From Chitinivorax tropicus (GTDB taxonomy: Bacteria; Pseudomonadota; Gammaproteobacteria; Burkholderiales; SCOH01): a DNA stretch of 54,407 bases. The translations under genes were made by a program, and so were the position numbers. Position 1 is the first letter of the stretch. Every line of letters begins with the position of its first letter. Positions 35,275 through 44,091 of this stretch are shown here, in pieces. The notes under the pieces were generated by a model. It had not been told where the DNA came from, ran no database searches, and worked only from the letters and a program-made list of their open reading frames with translations. The stretch covers positions 1-54,407 of the forward strand of contig NZ_JACHHY010000025.1 of NCBI RefSeq assembly GCF_014202905.1, written 5' to 3'.

Positions 35275-37611
35275 ATGACAACGATTCATACACTAGGTTT
35301 TCCTCGCATCGGTGCACAACGCGAATTGAAACACGCCGTTGAGTCCTATTGGCGTGTCGATCAGTCGATCGACGCACTCAAGCAGACGGCAAGCGCATTG
35401 CGCTCCCAGCATTGGCAATGGCAACGTGAGGCAGGGCTCGATGTCGTCACGGTTGGCGACTTTGCCTTTTACGATCAGGTGCTCAATCACATCGCCTTGT
35501 TCGGTTGTGCGCCCAAGCGCTTTGGCTTTGGCCCCCGCCTGTCCGTGGATCAATACTTCCAGCTGGCGCGTGGCAATGCAGATCAGTTCGCGTTGGAAAT
35601 GACCAAGTGGTTCGACACCAATTATCACTACCTTGTCCCCGAGTTCCATGCTGACACACACTTTGAGCTGGATAGCCACTGGCTGCTGGATGAGCTGAAG
35701 CAAGCACAAGCGGAAGGCCATCGCGTGAAGCCCGTGCTGATCGGGCCGCTGACCTTTTTGTGGCTGGGCAAGGCGAAGGGGCATGCGCATCAACACCAGC
35801 ACGCCCAACACGCAGATTGCTGCGGGGCACCGACGCAAGCCGATGCCTTCGACAAGCTACCACTGCTGGCGCGCCTGCTGCCTGCCTATGTCCAGCTGCT
35901 GCAGGAATTGACCGCCGCAGGGGTCGAGCTGGTTCAGATCGACGAACCCGCATTGGTATTGGATCTGCCCCAGGCCTGGGTGGATGCGCTCGATCACATC
36001 TACGCGACATTGCGCGCCAGTGGCCCCAAGCTATTGCTGAGCACCTATTTCGGCGCGGTGGACAATCATGCCGCACGCCTGAGCAAGCTGCCCGTCGCGG
36101 GCCTGCACCTGGATCTGGTCCGGGCCCCTGAGCAGCTGGCCGCTTTTGCGGACAACTGGCCAGCAGACAAGATTCTGTCAGCGGGTATCATCGATGGGCG
36201 CAATATCTGGCGTGCTGATCTCGACCGCTGCTTGGAAACACTGTCCCCGCTACGCCGACAACTGGGCGACCGCCTGTGGCTGGCACCCAGCTGCTCGCTG
36301 CTGCATGTGCCGGTTGATCTGGCCCAGGAAGGCAAGCTTGATCCAGAGCTGAAGAGCTGGTTGGCGTTTGCAAAACAGAAACTGAATGAGCTGTCGGTGC
36401 TGAAACGCGCACTGGATCTGGGCCGCACCGCTGTCCACCAGGAGCTGCAGACAAGCCGCGCCGCACTGGATGCCCGCGCAGCCAGCCCGCGGATTCACAA
36501 CCCAGCGGTGGCAGCACGGGTAGATGGCATCGGTGCGCAAGACGACCGTCGCCAATCAGGCTATACCACACGCCAGCTGGCACAACGCGAACGCCTGAAT
36601 CTGCCCCCGCTGCCGACCACGACCATCGGCTCGTTCCCACAGACCGATACCATCCGCCGGGCCCGCGCCGCATTCAAACGTGGTGAGCTGGGCGGTAGCG
36701 AGTACCATCAGGCCATGCAAGCGGAGATCCAGCACGCGGTAAGCCGCCAGGAAGCGCTGGGGCTGGATGTGCTGGTGCACGGCGAAGCAGAACGCAATGA
36801 CATGGTGGAGTATTTTGGCGAGCAATTGGCAGGCTTTGCGTTCACACAATATGGCTGGGTACAAAGCTATGGCAGCCGTTGCGTCAAACCACCCGTCATC
36901 TTTGGCGATGTCTCCCGCCCGACCCCGATGACCGTGGCCTGGACACAATACGCCCAAAGCCTGACCCAGCGCCCGATGAAAGGCATGCTGACCGGCCCGG
37001 TGACCATCCTGCAGTGGTCGTTTGTCCGCGATGACCAGCCGCGCAGCCAGACAGCCACCCAGATCGCGCTGGCGATCCGTGACGAGGTGGTGGACCTGGA
37101 GGCAGCCGGCATCGCCGTGATCCAGATCGACGAGCCTGCTTTCCGCGAGGGCCTGCCGCTCAAGCGTGCCGACTGGCCGCAATATCTGGACTGGGCTGCC
37201 CGCGCCTTCCGCCTGTCTGCAAGCGGGGTGCGTGACAACACGCAGATCCACACCCACATGTGCTATTCGGAGTTCAACGATATCCTCCCGGCCATCGCCG
37301 CACTGGATGCGGACGTGATCACCATTGAGACTTCGCGCTCCGACATGGAGCTGCTGGACGGCTTTGGCGAGTTTGCCTACCCGAACGAGATCGGCCCGGG
37401 CGTCTACGATATCCACTCACCTCGCATTCCAAAGGTGGAGGAAATGACGCGCCTTTTGCGTAAAGCAGCGGCGGTGATCCCCGCTGAGCGGCTGTGGGTG
37501 AACCCGGACTGCGGTCTGAAAACCCGTGGCTGGGCAGAGGTGGATACTGCGCTGCAGAACATGGTCACTGCGACCAACCAGCTGCGACAGGAGCTCGCCG
37601 CCACCCTCTGA
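35275..37611 (+). CDS. metE: Cobalamin-independent methionine synthase (5-methyltetrahydropteroyltriglutamate-homocysteine methyltransferase)
   Basis: The 778-residue enzyme transfers the methyl group of 5-methyltetrahydropteroyltri-L-glutamate to homocysteine, forming methionine. The N-terminal domain starts [18 protein letters not shown]. The C-terminal catalytic barrel has [10 protein letters not shown], the zinc ligands in [14 protein letters not shown] and CGLKTRGW, and [18 protein letters not shown]. It is longer than E. coli MetE partly because of an extra His/Cys-rich loop at residues about 170-190 ([14 protein letters not shown]), where E. coli goes straight from LWLGKVKG to the next helix. 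AAGGGG precedes the ATG. It is likely activated by the divergent MetR. Confidence 0.97.
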   Translation: MTTIHTLGFPRIGAQRELKHAVESYWRVDQSIDALKQTASALRSQHWQWQREAGLDVVTVGDFAFYDQVLNHIALFGCAPKRFGFGPRLSVDQYFQLARGNADQFALEMTKWFDTNYHYLVPEFHADTHFELDSHWLLDELKQAQAEGHRVKPVLIGPLTFLWLGKAKGHAHQHQHAQHADCCGAPTQADAFDKLPLLARLLPAYVQLLQELTAAGVELVQIDEPALVLDLPQAWVDALDHIYATLRASGPKLLLSTYFGAVDNHAARLSKLPVAGLHLDLVRAPEQLAAFADNWPADKILSAGIIDGRNIWRADLDRCLETLSPLRRQLGDRLWLAPSCSLLHVPVDLAQEGKLDPELKSWLAFAKQKLNELSVLKRALDLGRTAVHQELQTSRAALDARAASPRIHNPAVAARVDGIGAQDDRRQSGYTTRQLAQRERLNLPPLPTTTIGSFPQTDTIRRARAAFKRGELGGSEYHQAMQAEIQHAVSRQEALGLDVLVHGEAERNDMVEYFGEQLAGFAFTQYGWVQSYGSRCVKPPVIFGDVSRPTPMTVAWTQYAQSLTQRPMKGMLTGPVTILQWSFVRDDQPRSQTATQIALAIRDEVVDLEAAGIAVIQIDEPAFREGLPLKRADWPQYLDWAARAFRLSASGVRDNTQIHTHMCYSEFNDILPAIAALDADVITIETSRSDMELLDGFGEFAYPNEIGPGVYDIHSPRIPKVEEMTRLLRKAAAVIPAERLWVNPDCGLKTRGWAEVDTALQNMVTATNQLRQELAATL

Positions 37612-37680
37612 GCGGCATCTCAGCAGCACTGTCTGACCCTGTGGAGAATGGCAGCAACGCCATATCCACAGCAGAAAAAG

Positions 37681-37706
37681 AAACAGCCCGGCTTGCCGGG
37701 CTGTTT
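37681..37706. terminator. Bidirectional terminator between metE and the copper chaperone gene
   Basis: The stem AAACAGCCCGGC/GCCGGGCTGTTT with loop TT is followed by TTTT on the plus strand and mirrored by AAA on the other side. It separates two convergent genes. Confidence 0.88.
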
Positions 37707-37733
37707 TCGCTGACCTGTCGATGCAAACTCAGG

Positions 37734-38213
37734 TCATGATCCATGTGTGCCGTGCATCGTGGCAGGATCAGCATCGATCGGCTCCACCGTCACCTCCACT
37801 TTCACCTCGCCAGCCTGTTTGAAACGCAAGGTCATCGGCACAACATCACCCACGACCAATGGCTTCTTCAGGCCGAACAACATGATGTGATAGCTGTGTG
37901 GCTTCAACATCACCGTGCCACCGGCAGGCACCGCAACCTGCGGTACCTGCCGCATGCGCATCACACCATTGTCGTTGATGTGATTGTGAATCTCGATCTC
38001 TTCCGCCAGACTGGGGCTACTGGCCTCCAGCAATGCATCTGCCGTCTTGCCTGCATTGTTGATCTTCATATACACCGCCCCCATCTGTGCGCCTGGTGTC
38101 GATGCGCGCGCCCACGGGTGATCGACCGTCAAGCCGCTTTGCTTGAAATCATGTGCGAACACTGAACCAACCAATGACCAGGCCAACACAGACAGCGCCA
38201 AACGAGATTTCAT
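37734..38213 (-). CDS. PCu(A)C-type periplasmic copper chaperone
   Basis: The 160-residue exported protein is of the type that binds Cu(I) and delivers it, in characterised members, to the CuA site of cytochrome oxidase. A signal peptide (SRLALSVLAWSLVGSVFA) precedes the mature start HDFKQSG. The ligand motifs H-x(n)-M and H-x-M are seen in EIHNHINDNGVMRMRQ and PHSYHIMLFGLK. I chose the ATG at 38213 with AAGGAA upstream; the frame is open to 38459 but the extension destroys the signal peptide. It lies next to a DUF2946 gene on the same strand, a pairing that fits copper handling. Confidence 0.92.
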   Translation of the reverse strand: MKSRLALSVLAWSLVGSVFAHDFKQSGLTVDHPWARASTPGAQMGAVYMKINNAGKTADALLEASSPSLAEEIEIHNHINDNGVMRMRQVPQVAVPAGGTVMLKPHSYHIMLFGLKKPLVVGDVVPMTLRFKQAGEVKVEVTVEPIDADPATMHGTHGS

Positions 38214-38455
38214 AACACAATTCCTTATTTTTCGATTCGAATGAATGGCTCGAACAAACCTGCACCCAGCGCCAACCCGCAATGGGGCTGGACATGCCGG
38301 TGCAACTGACAACATGTGGATTCCGTAGAGATCGGCCCGATGCGGCCCAACCGCAACCATGAATCGAGCTGGATAGCACAGGGCCTCCGCCTTGCCACCC
38401 AGCCCATGTGAGCCAGGCAGCAAAACCCTATCGGCAGAACAGATGGGGTGAACGA

Positions 38456-38848
38456 TCAACCCAAGATCAACGGTGGTGCGCGTCCAGGTGGAGGCAGGTT
38501 CCCATCCTGCTGGACGACATCCATTGTCAGGTTGATATCGGATGCCGGTGAAGACGTGATCGACCGGGGAAAAGCTGCGACACTGGACGTGGGCGGCAAC
38601 CCGGCCTGTCCATGCTCATATTGTTGGCACAGGGGGCAGCCCTGCTGGAACACCTTGGCAGGTTGCTCTGGTTTGCCGCCTGGCGCATCAGCCAAGGCAG
38701 CAACGATCTCAGGCGTCAATTTGCCACAGAAGGCAAGCCCACCCACCCCATTGGTCGGGATCGCGCCATGCAGGAAAGACATGGCGGCATGCAACCAGAG
38801 CGCAAGCAAGGCGAGGTAAAGGCCCAGATGCTTCCTAGAAACGATCAT
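38456..38848 (-). CDS. DUF2946 family membrane/periplasmic protein
   Basis: The roughly 130-residue protein has an N-terminal hydrophobic segment (LGLYLALLALWLHAAMSFLH) and cysteine motifs (AFCGK, GCPLCQQYEHG) with a Pro-rich tail, the pattern of DUF2946. Many members lie near copper transport and chaperone genes, as this one does. The start is uncertain: ATG at 38848 (MIVSRKHLG), 38869 and 38929 are in frame, and none has a convincing ribosome-binding site. The gap of about 240 bases to the copper chaperone start leaves room for a separate promoter. Function unknown; copper-linked role is inference. Confidence 0.65.
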   Translation of the reverse strand: MIVSRKHLGLYLALLALWLHAAMSFLHGAIPTNGVGGLAFCGKLTPEIVAALADAPGGKPEQPAKVFQQGCPLCQQYEHGQAGLPPTSSVAAFPRSITSSPASDINLTMDVVQQDGNLPPPGRAPPLILG

Positions 38849-39105
38849 GCGTCGCCAAGACCTGGTCATAGTCGGGAAGCCGTCTATTATAGGCGCTCCA
38901 AGGCATGGCCACAATGCAAGCGCCGGCAAGGCTTGCCTGGAAGCGCCACCAGGCAGACAATTCCCTTATCGACATGATAAGGCGCACATCGATAGCGATG
39001 CGCAACCGTCATGCAATACAAGCGGCACCGGTGGGGCAGCTACAACAATTCCTCAATACCCGCCGTCCACGCCCCTCTTCCCATCCATCAAAGGATCAAA
39101 ACCAG

Positions 39106-39948
39106 ATGAATAAACGCGAACTTGAAGACGGCATCGTGACAGAGTTCTCCAACCGCATGAGCTATGGCGGCTACTTATGTCTGGATGACCTGCTGGCCTA
39201 CCAGAAACCCTTGTCCGATCCACCTCACCACGATGAAATGCTGTTCATCATCCAGCACCAGACCTCCGAGCTGTGGATGAAGCTGATGCTGCACGAGTTA
39301 CACGCTGCCATGGCTTTTGTCCAACAGGACAATCTGGGACCTTGTTTCAAGATCCTGGCGCGCGTGAAACAGATCCAGCGCATCCTGTTTGAGCAATGGG
39401 CCGTGCTGGAAACCCTGACCCCCTCTGAGTACCTCGAATTCCGTGGAGTATTGGGCAACTCGTCCGGTTTCCAGTCTCACCAATACCGCTCCATCGAATT
39501 TCTGCTGGGTAACAAAAACGAAAAGATGCTCGATGTCTTCCAGCACGAGCCGGACAAGTACGCCTCGCTGAAAGCCATTCTGCATGCGCCCAGCCTGTAT
39601 GATGAGTTCCTGCGCCACCTGCATCGGCAGGGGTTGCCGGTGCCTCAGGCCTGCATCGAACGTGACTGGTCGCAACCCTACGAGCGCAACCCTGCGCTGA
39701 TCCCTGTCTTCAAGGCTATTTACGACAACCCGCGTGAACATTGGGCAGCCTACGAAATGGCGGAAAAACTGGTGGATGTCGAGGAATATTTCCATCTCTG
39801 GCGTTTCCGCCACATGAAGACGGTGGAGCGAGTGATCGGCTTCAAAACCGGCACAGGTGGATCAAGCGGGGTCAGTTTCCTGAAACGCGCGTTGGATCTC
39901 ACCTTCTTCCCTGAATTACTGGATGTCAGAACGGAGCTGGGCAAATGA
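39106..39948 (+). CDS. kynA: Tryptophan 2,3-dioxygenase
   Basis: This 280-residue haem enzyme opens the indole ring of L-tryptophan, yielding N-formylkynurenine, the first step of the kynurenine pathway. The family motifs are visible: [12 protein letters not shown], the [17 protein letters not shown] region, [18 protein letters not shown], the haem-ligand His in [14 protein letters not shown], and [13 protein letters not shown] chose the ATG at 39106 (MNKRELEDG), because the upstream extension to 38905 is not family-like. AAGGA lies about 12 bases before it. It overlaps kynU by four bases (ATGA). Confidence 0.96.
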   Translation: MNKRELEDGIVTEFSNRMSYGGYLCLDDLLAYQKPLSDPPHHDEMLFIIQHQTSELWMKLMLHELHAAMAFVQQDNLGPCFKILARVKQIQRILFEQWAVLETLTPSEYLEFRGVLGNSSGFQSHQYRSIEFLLGNKNEKMLDVFQHEPDKYASLKAILHAPSLYDEFLRHLHRQGLPVPQACIERDWSQPYERNPALIPVFKAIYDNPREHWAAYEMAEKLVDVEEYFHLWRFRHMKTVERVIGFKTGTGGSSGVSFLKRALDLTFFPELLDVRTELGK

Positions 39949-41156
39949 GCGCAGACTACCTCACCCACGCCCTCCACGCGCTGGGCGACGGCCCACTCAC
40001 CGAGGCGGGCATCCACCAGCACCTTGCGCCGTTGTTCTCACAGGTGCTGTCACGCGATGAAATCTACCTGGCCAACCATTCATTGGGCCGCCCGCTGGAT
40101 CAATCCATGCACGATGTCGCAGAGGCCATCAGCCTTTGGCAGCATCGGCTGGATGCAGCCTGGACACCCTGGCTGGATGAACAGCAAGCCTTCCGCAGCC
40201 GCCTGTCCACGCTGCTGAATGCCCAACAAGCAGACTGCATCATCCCCAAAACCAGCGCGGGCCAAGGCTTACGCGCTGTCTTGAACAGCCAGCCCAATGG
40301 CATCAAGGTGGTCAGCACGCGTGGGGAATTCGACTCGATTGATTTCATCCTCAAGCAATATCGCGAGCAAGGCAGGATTCGCCTCAACATGGTCGAGCCC
40401 GATCCGCAAGGGTACTTCAGCAGCGAGGCGATCCTGGCTGAAATCGACGCGGACACCCGGCTGGTGGTGATTTCCCAAGTCATGTTCATGACCGGCCAGA
40501 TCCTGCCTGAGTTGCCACGCATCATCGCGCACGCTCATGCGCAAGGCGCACAAGTCTTGGTGGACGCATATCACGCCGTTGGGGTGATTCCTGTCGATGT
40601 GCGCCAGCTGGGGTGTGACTTCCTGATCGGGGGCAGCTACAAATACCTGCGGGGTGGTCCTGGTGCCTGTTGGCTATACATTGCCCCTCAAGTTCTGGAT
40701 CAACACCTGACAACACTCGACACCGGCTGGTTCGCCAAACAAGCGCCCTTCTCCTACGCCCGCCCCGACACCCCAGCCTTTGGCCCCGGTGGTGACAGCT
40801 GGCTGGAATCCACCCCTCCAGTGTTGACCTGGTATCAGAGCCGCGCCGGACAGCAACTGGTATTGGGCATCGGCGTGGAACGGCTGCGTGCCTATTCACT
40901 ACAGCAACTACGTGAGCTGAAAGCCAGATTGCGCGTTGCCGACATCCACTGCGAAGGCGCAGACGAACAGTTCGGTGCCTACCTCACTATCCACCATCCG
41001 CATGCAGCAGCACTGGCACAGCAGCTGCTGGCAAAAGGTGTGAACACCGACGCCCGCGCAGACCGCTTACGCCTGTGCCCAGATCTGCTCAATACCAGCG
41101 AGGAATTGCAACGCGCCAGTGAAATCGTCGCACAGGTCATTCAACAAGGGGCTTGA
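39945..41156 (+). CDS. kynU: Kynureninase
   Basis: The 403-residue PLP enzyme cleaves kynurenine to anthranilate and alanine. The PLP-lysine motif is in [17 protein letters not shown], preceded by [12 protein letters not shown] and by [11 protein letters not shown] near the cofactor site. Length and motifs match the family. It overlaps kynA by ATGA, so the two are translationally coupled. No kynurenine formamidase (kynB) is seen beside them. The next small gene may share the transcript. Confidence 0.96.
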   Translation: MSADYLTHALHALGDGPLTEAGIHQHLAPLFSQVLSRDEIYLANHSLGRPLDQSMHDVAEAISLWQHRLDAAWTPWLDEQQAFRSRLSTLLNAQQADCIIPKTSAGQGLRAVLNSQPNGIKVVSTRGEFDSIDFILKQYREQGRIRLNMVEPDPQGYFSSEAILAEIDADTRLVVISQVMFMTGQILPELPRIIAHAHAQGAQVLVDAYHAVGVIPVDVRQLGCDFLIGGSYKYLRGGPGACWLYIAPQVLDQHLTTLDTGWFAKQAPFSYARPDTPAFGPGGDSWLESTPPVLTWYQSRAGQQLVLGIGVERLRAYSLQQLRELKARLRVADIHCEGADEQFGAYLTIHHPHAAALAQQLLAKGVNTDARADRLRLCPDLLNTSEELQRASEIVAQVIQQGA

Positions 41157-41215
41157 TAATTGGCGAGGTGATCGCATATGAGTGTTATCACCATTTGTAT
41201 GCAATCACACTCGCC

Positions 41216-41485
41216 ATGAAAAAGCCGTTGCACTCAGACATCCTGGTCTACCTCAATCGGGCCGATCTGGTTCAGTTCAATGACGAACTCGTGCGCCCTG
41301 ATTACATCATGATCCCCGACGACGACAGCCGGCGTGATGATATCGTGCTGGAATGCACCGTCAACGGGCAGTCCGTTGATTTCACAGTCGAAGACCTCGC
41401 CAATGCAGAAAACCTGGGCGATGGCGGCTACCTGGTCAAACATCGCGGCGTGGTGAGATTTCTACAAGTCACCTCCATCCACTGA
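41216..41485 (+). CDS. Small protein of unknown function downstream of kynU
   Basis: About 89 residues from the ATG at 41216 (MKKPLHSDILVYLNRADLVQFN). In-frame TTG at 41153 (overlapping kynU) and GTG at 41168 are other possible starts. The sequence is acidic, with PDYIMIPDDDSRRDDIVLE and a C-terminal GYLVKHRGVVRFLQV. I do not recognise a domain. No strong ribosome-binding site is seen. It may be co-transcribed with kynA-kynU. Confidence 0.55.
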   Translation: MKKPLHSDILVYLNRADLVQFNDELVRPDYIMIPDDDSRRDDIVLECTVNGQSVDFTVEDLANAENLGDGGYLVKHRGVVRFLQVTSIH

Positions 41486-41597
41486 CAGCCAGCCGCGCTA
41501 CACGCCGCTCACACATTGGCAAGGAACCTGTCTATACTGATCTTCAACGTGAACAGGGGCGCCAACTTGGTGGCCCCATCCAGCCAAAGACGGTTCG

Positions 41598-42011
41598 ATG
41601 AAGCACTCCACCCTGTTATTGAGCGCCTTATTGGTGGCGCTGACCGGTTGTAAGCAACAAGCAGGTTCTTATCAGATCGACAACGCACGCTCATTCACCT
41701 TGCAGCGCGTCAAGCCCTATGTCTGGAGCAAGGAATGGGATCGCTGGCTGCTGGTTTCCCGCATGCCGGATTGCCAGCGCAAGCACCCTATCGAATCAGA
41801 GAGTGAATTCGAGCCACTGAAGATCTATCTGGTCGAGGATGGCTTATACCAGATCAAAGATGGCTCGACAGTCTATCAGGCTGACTTCAACAATTGCACG
41901 CTGACCGAAATGCCCAGAAAGACCAAGGTCAGCGGAAGCCTGGTCGGCAGCTTTGATGATCCGGTCAAAGAGAAAATCCCCTTTGAAGTAGCCGAGGGCA
42001 AAGAAAAATAA
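41598..42011 (+). CDS. Hypothetical lipoprotein
   Basis: The 137-residue protein begins MKHSTLLLSALLVALTGC, a signal peptide with a lipobox (LTGC), so it is probably a lipid-anchored envelope protein. The rest is a charged, Tyr/Trp-containing globular domain (RVKPYVWSKEWDRWLLVSR; LKIYLVEDGLYQIKDG) with two further Cys (PDCQR, NNCTLTE) that could form a disulphide. No family name could be assigned. It stands alone on the plus strand, convergent with the YkgJ-type gene. Confidence 0.75.
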   Translation: MKHSTLLLSALLVALTGCKQQAGSYQIDNARSFTLQRVKPYVWSKEWDRWLLVSRMPDCQRKHPIESESEFEPLKIYLVEDGLYQIKDGSTVYQADFNNCTLTEMPRKTKVSGSLVGSFDDPVKEKIPFEVAEGKEK

Positions 42012-42033
42012 CCCCTTACAAACAAGCACCTCT

Positions 42034-42369
42034 TCAATCCACCACCAGCAGCGCCGTCAGACCATGACAGGCGCGCGCTCGGTTGCAAGCCTCAGGAAAA
42101 TACCCAACATCTGCCAGCGGCGCGAATTCACGGCAAGGCGATGGCCGCTCCTGGTAGATCCCACAGGACACCGCCTGACCAATGACGCCCTGTAGCGCCA
42201 CACAACGTGGGCGAGCATGATCTGTCCCGCGCAGGCGATAGGTGGATGAAGTCTCCGGCACGGCCAACCCATCCGGCACGCACCCACCCTCACTCTCCAG
42301 CTCAGACTCGTGGAAGCTGACCCGAAACGCGGCGCAGCAAGCACCACACCGCATGCATTCAGAAACCAT
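42034..42369 (-). CDS. YkgJ-family cysteine-cluster protein
   Basis: The 111-residue protein has the CxxCGxCC start (CMRCGACCAAFRV) and further Cys in RCVAL, SCGIYQERPSPCREF and EACNRARACHG, the metal-binding pattern of the YkgJ/FliB-type cysteine-cluster family (CxxCxxCC). Zinc or iron-sulphur binding is suspected for the family; the function is not established. I chose ATG 42369 (MVSECMRCG) with GAGGTGAG upstream; the frame is open to 42411. Confidence 0.85.
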   Translation of the reverse strand: MVSECMRCGACCAAFRVSFHESELESEGGCVPDGLAVPETSSTYRLRGTDHARPRCVALQGVIGQAVSCGIYQERPSPCREFAPLADVGYFPEACNRARACHGLTALLVVD

Positions 42370-42463
42370 CACACTCACCTCTTCGATGACGAAGGCATTG
42401 CCGAAAATCATTATTTTCTAATATCATAACTTATCTTGATGCCAACACCCCAGGGTTCACCAA

Positions 42464-43156
42464 ATGAAACAACCACTTGCACGATCTTTCATTCTAACCG
42501 CCACCTTGCTTGGTTTGACCGCATGTGGCGGTGGTGGCGGAGGGGATGGCGGCTCGTCCACCACTACGGGCGGGAATCCTCCCCCGACCAATCCAACCAC
42601 TCCAACACCGCCGGTGCCACCTACACCGACGCCGACGCCAACGCCGCCCCCCACTCCTACCACTCCGGTTCCCGATGGAGTATTGCCAGCTGCCGTGGCA
42701 TCCGCGTTGTTGAATGCCCACAATGCAGTGCGGGATGCGGAACAAGTCAATCTGCCTAAATTGAACTGGTCAGAGCCACTCGCCAAATTCGCACAGGAAT
42801 GGGCAGACCATCTGAAGGCATCCAACTCGTGCACCATGCGCCATCGTGCTGATAGTCAACGACTGTTCAACAATCAAGTAACAGGCGAAAACCTGTATTA
42901 CTCGTGGTCCAGCGTGCCCTATACCGGCTTCCAGTCCACGCCCGAGGCCGTGATCAAACTCTGGGCGGACGAAAAACCCGATTACAGCTTTGTCACCCGC
43001 AACTGTGCCCCCAACAAGGCGTGTGGACACTACACGCAGATCATCTGGAAAAGCACTACCACGGTCGGATGTGGCCGCGCGCAATGCAACACACAGGAAA
43101 TCTGGGTCTGCAATTATCTGCCTGCTGGCAATGTATCAGGGCAAAACCCCTACTGA
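42464..43156 (+). CDS. CAP-domain (SCP/PR-1-like) lipoprotein
   Basis: The 230-residue protein has a lipoprotein signal (ATLLGLTACGGGG), a Gly then Pro/Thr-rich linker of about 50 residues (repeating TPTPTPPP), and a CAP domain from about residue 75: LLNAHNAVRDAE, the conserved CGHYTQIIWKSTTTVGCG and IWVCNYLPAGN. CAP proteins are found in secreted proteins of all kingdoms; bacterial roles are poorly known. The linker would project the domain from the membrane. A terminator follows the gene. Confidence 0.92.
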   Translation: MKQPLARSFILTATLLGLTACGGGGGGDGGSSTTTGGNPPPTNPTTPTPPVPPTPTPTPTPPPTPTTPVPDGVLPAAVASALLNAHNAVRDAEQVNLPKLNWSEPLAKFAQEWADHLKASNSCTMRHRADSQRLFNNQVTGENLYYSWSSVPYTGFQSTPEAVIKLWADEKPDYSFVTRNCAPNKACGHYTQIIWKSTTTVGCGRAQCNTQEIWVCNYLPAGNVSGQNPY

Positions 43157-43187
43157 TCCGAATCCAGACAGATCGCCCGTACCATTG

Positions 43188-43220
43188 AAAATGGCGAGCC
43201 AATCGGGCTCGCCATTTTTT
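43188..43220. terminator. Bidirectional terminator after the CAP-domain gene
   Basis: The stem AAAATGGCGAGCC/GGCTCGCCATTTT is followed by T runs on the plus strand, with A runs on the other side. It separates the CAP gene (plus) from the DUF1178 gene (minus). Confidence 0.88.
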
Positions 43221-43256
43221 GTCATCATCGCCAAGCCGTGCTGACCACAAGCAGGC

Positions 43257-43679
43257 TCAGTGCAGGTTGTCATCCACCGGATCAGGGAATGGCATGACAG
43301 GGACACCCTCTTCCAGCAACTCGACGACCTCGTCACGGCTCACCACGCCACGGATCATACGCTCAGGCGCGTTTCCTGCGTGGATCTTCCTGGCCTCAGC
43401 CGCGAAACGCGTGCCAACATCTTCGCTTTGAGTCAGCACCTGCGCGCGGACTTTCATAAGTAGTGCCCCCACGTCGATGGTTTCTGACTGCTCCGCGCCG
43501 GTTTTGCGCTCGGTTTTTGTGTTCAAAAAAGCAGCCGTCGGCACTTTGCGCACGCGTTGTGAATTGCAGATCGGGCATTGCACCAAACCCCGGCTCAGCT
43601 GATCATCAAAATCATGGCGGGATGCAAACCAGCCTTCAAACTTATGCCCATCATCACAGCTGATTTCATAAACGACCAT
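43257..43679 (-). CDS. DUF1178 family protein
   Basis: The 140-residue protein starts MVVYEISCDDGHKFEGWF and contains CPICNSQRVRKVPTAAFLN. This is a zinc-ribbon-like N-terminus with C-x2-C pairs, followed by an acidic C-terminal half (RMIRGVVSRDEVVELLEEGV). It fits DUF1178, a small conserved proteobacterial family of unknown function. It lies upstream of a 400-base gap before the decarboxylase gene. Confidence 0.9.
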   Translation of the reverse strand: MVVYEISCDDGHKFEGWFASRHDFDDQLSRGLVQCPICNSQRVRKVPTAAFLNTKTERKTGAEQSETIDVGALLMKVRAQVLTQSEDVGTRFAAEARKIHAGNAPERMIRGVVSRDEVVELLEEGVPVMPFPDPVDDNLH

Positions 43680-44091
43680 AGCAGACCTGACACACTTGAA
43701 CGATTGGAATCAGAGTCGAATATTATCTGAATATAGTTAAATATGAAAATAGGATGACAAGCCTGCTTTACGACAAGGCACGCAATTCATCGTATCTGGC
43801 CATCTTATCACCCAGGCAGGCAGGGAAACCGCTCTGACACCTGATTCCATGACCCCCCCCCACGCCCGACACCGAGGATTTCAAGCATGCCACTAGCATA
43901 GTCAGCACGCTACCCCACACAAGCGAAAAACAAAAATATTATTAAAATTCAAATAGATACACAAGAAGCAAACATTTTCACTGACAAGCACAAAACTATG
44001 CGACAATCCGCGCCTTTCCAACAGGCCAAAGAGCCTCTTCAGCCCGCTTCCAGCGTCGGCTGAACCGGACTCGCAGAACGAGGTAAGTCCA
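43680..44091. other. Intergenic region before the decarboxylase gene
   Basis: About 410 bases between divergent genes. It is AT-rich at about 43920-43980. It must carry promoters for DUF1178 (minus) and the decarboxylase (plus), but no clear box stands out. I see no gene or structured RNA here. Confidence 0.5.

Noticed and set aside
36556-37416. Long minus-strand frame of 286 codons inside metE
   Set aside because: Antisense shadow of a GC-rich conserved gene; product has no domain or start signal.
42600-42670. Short repeated DNA coding for TPTPTP, considered as CRISPR or tandem repeat element
   Set aside because: It is a Pro/Thr-rich linker within the CAP-domain lipoprotein with normal coding use; there are no spacers.
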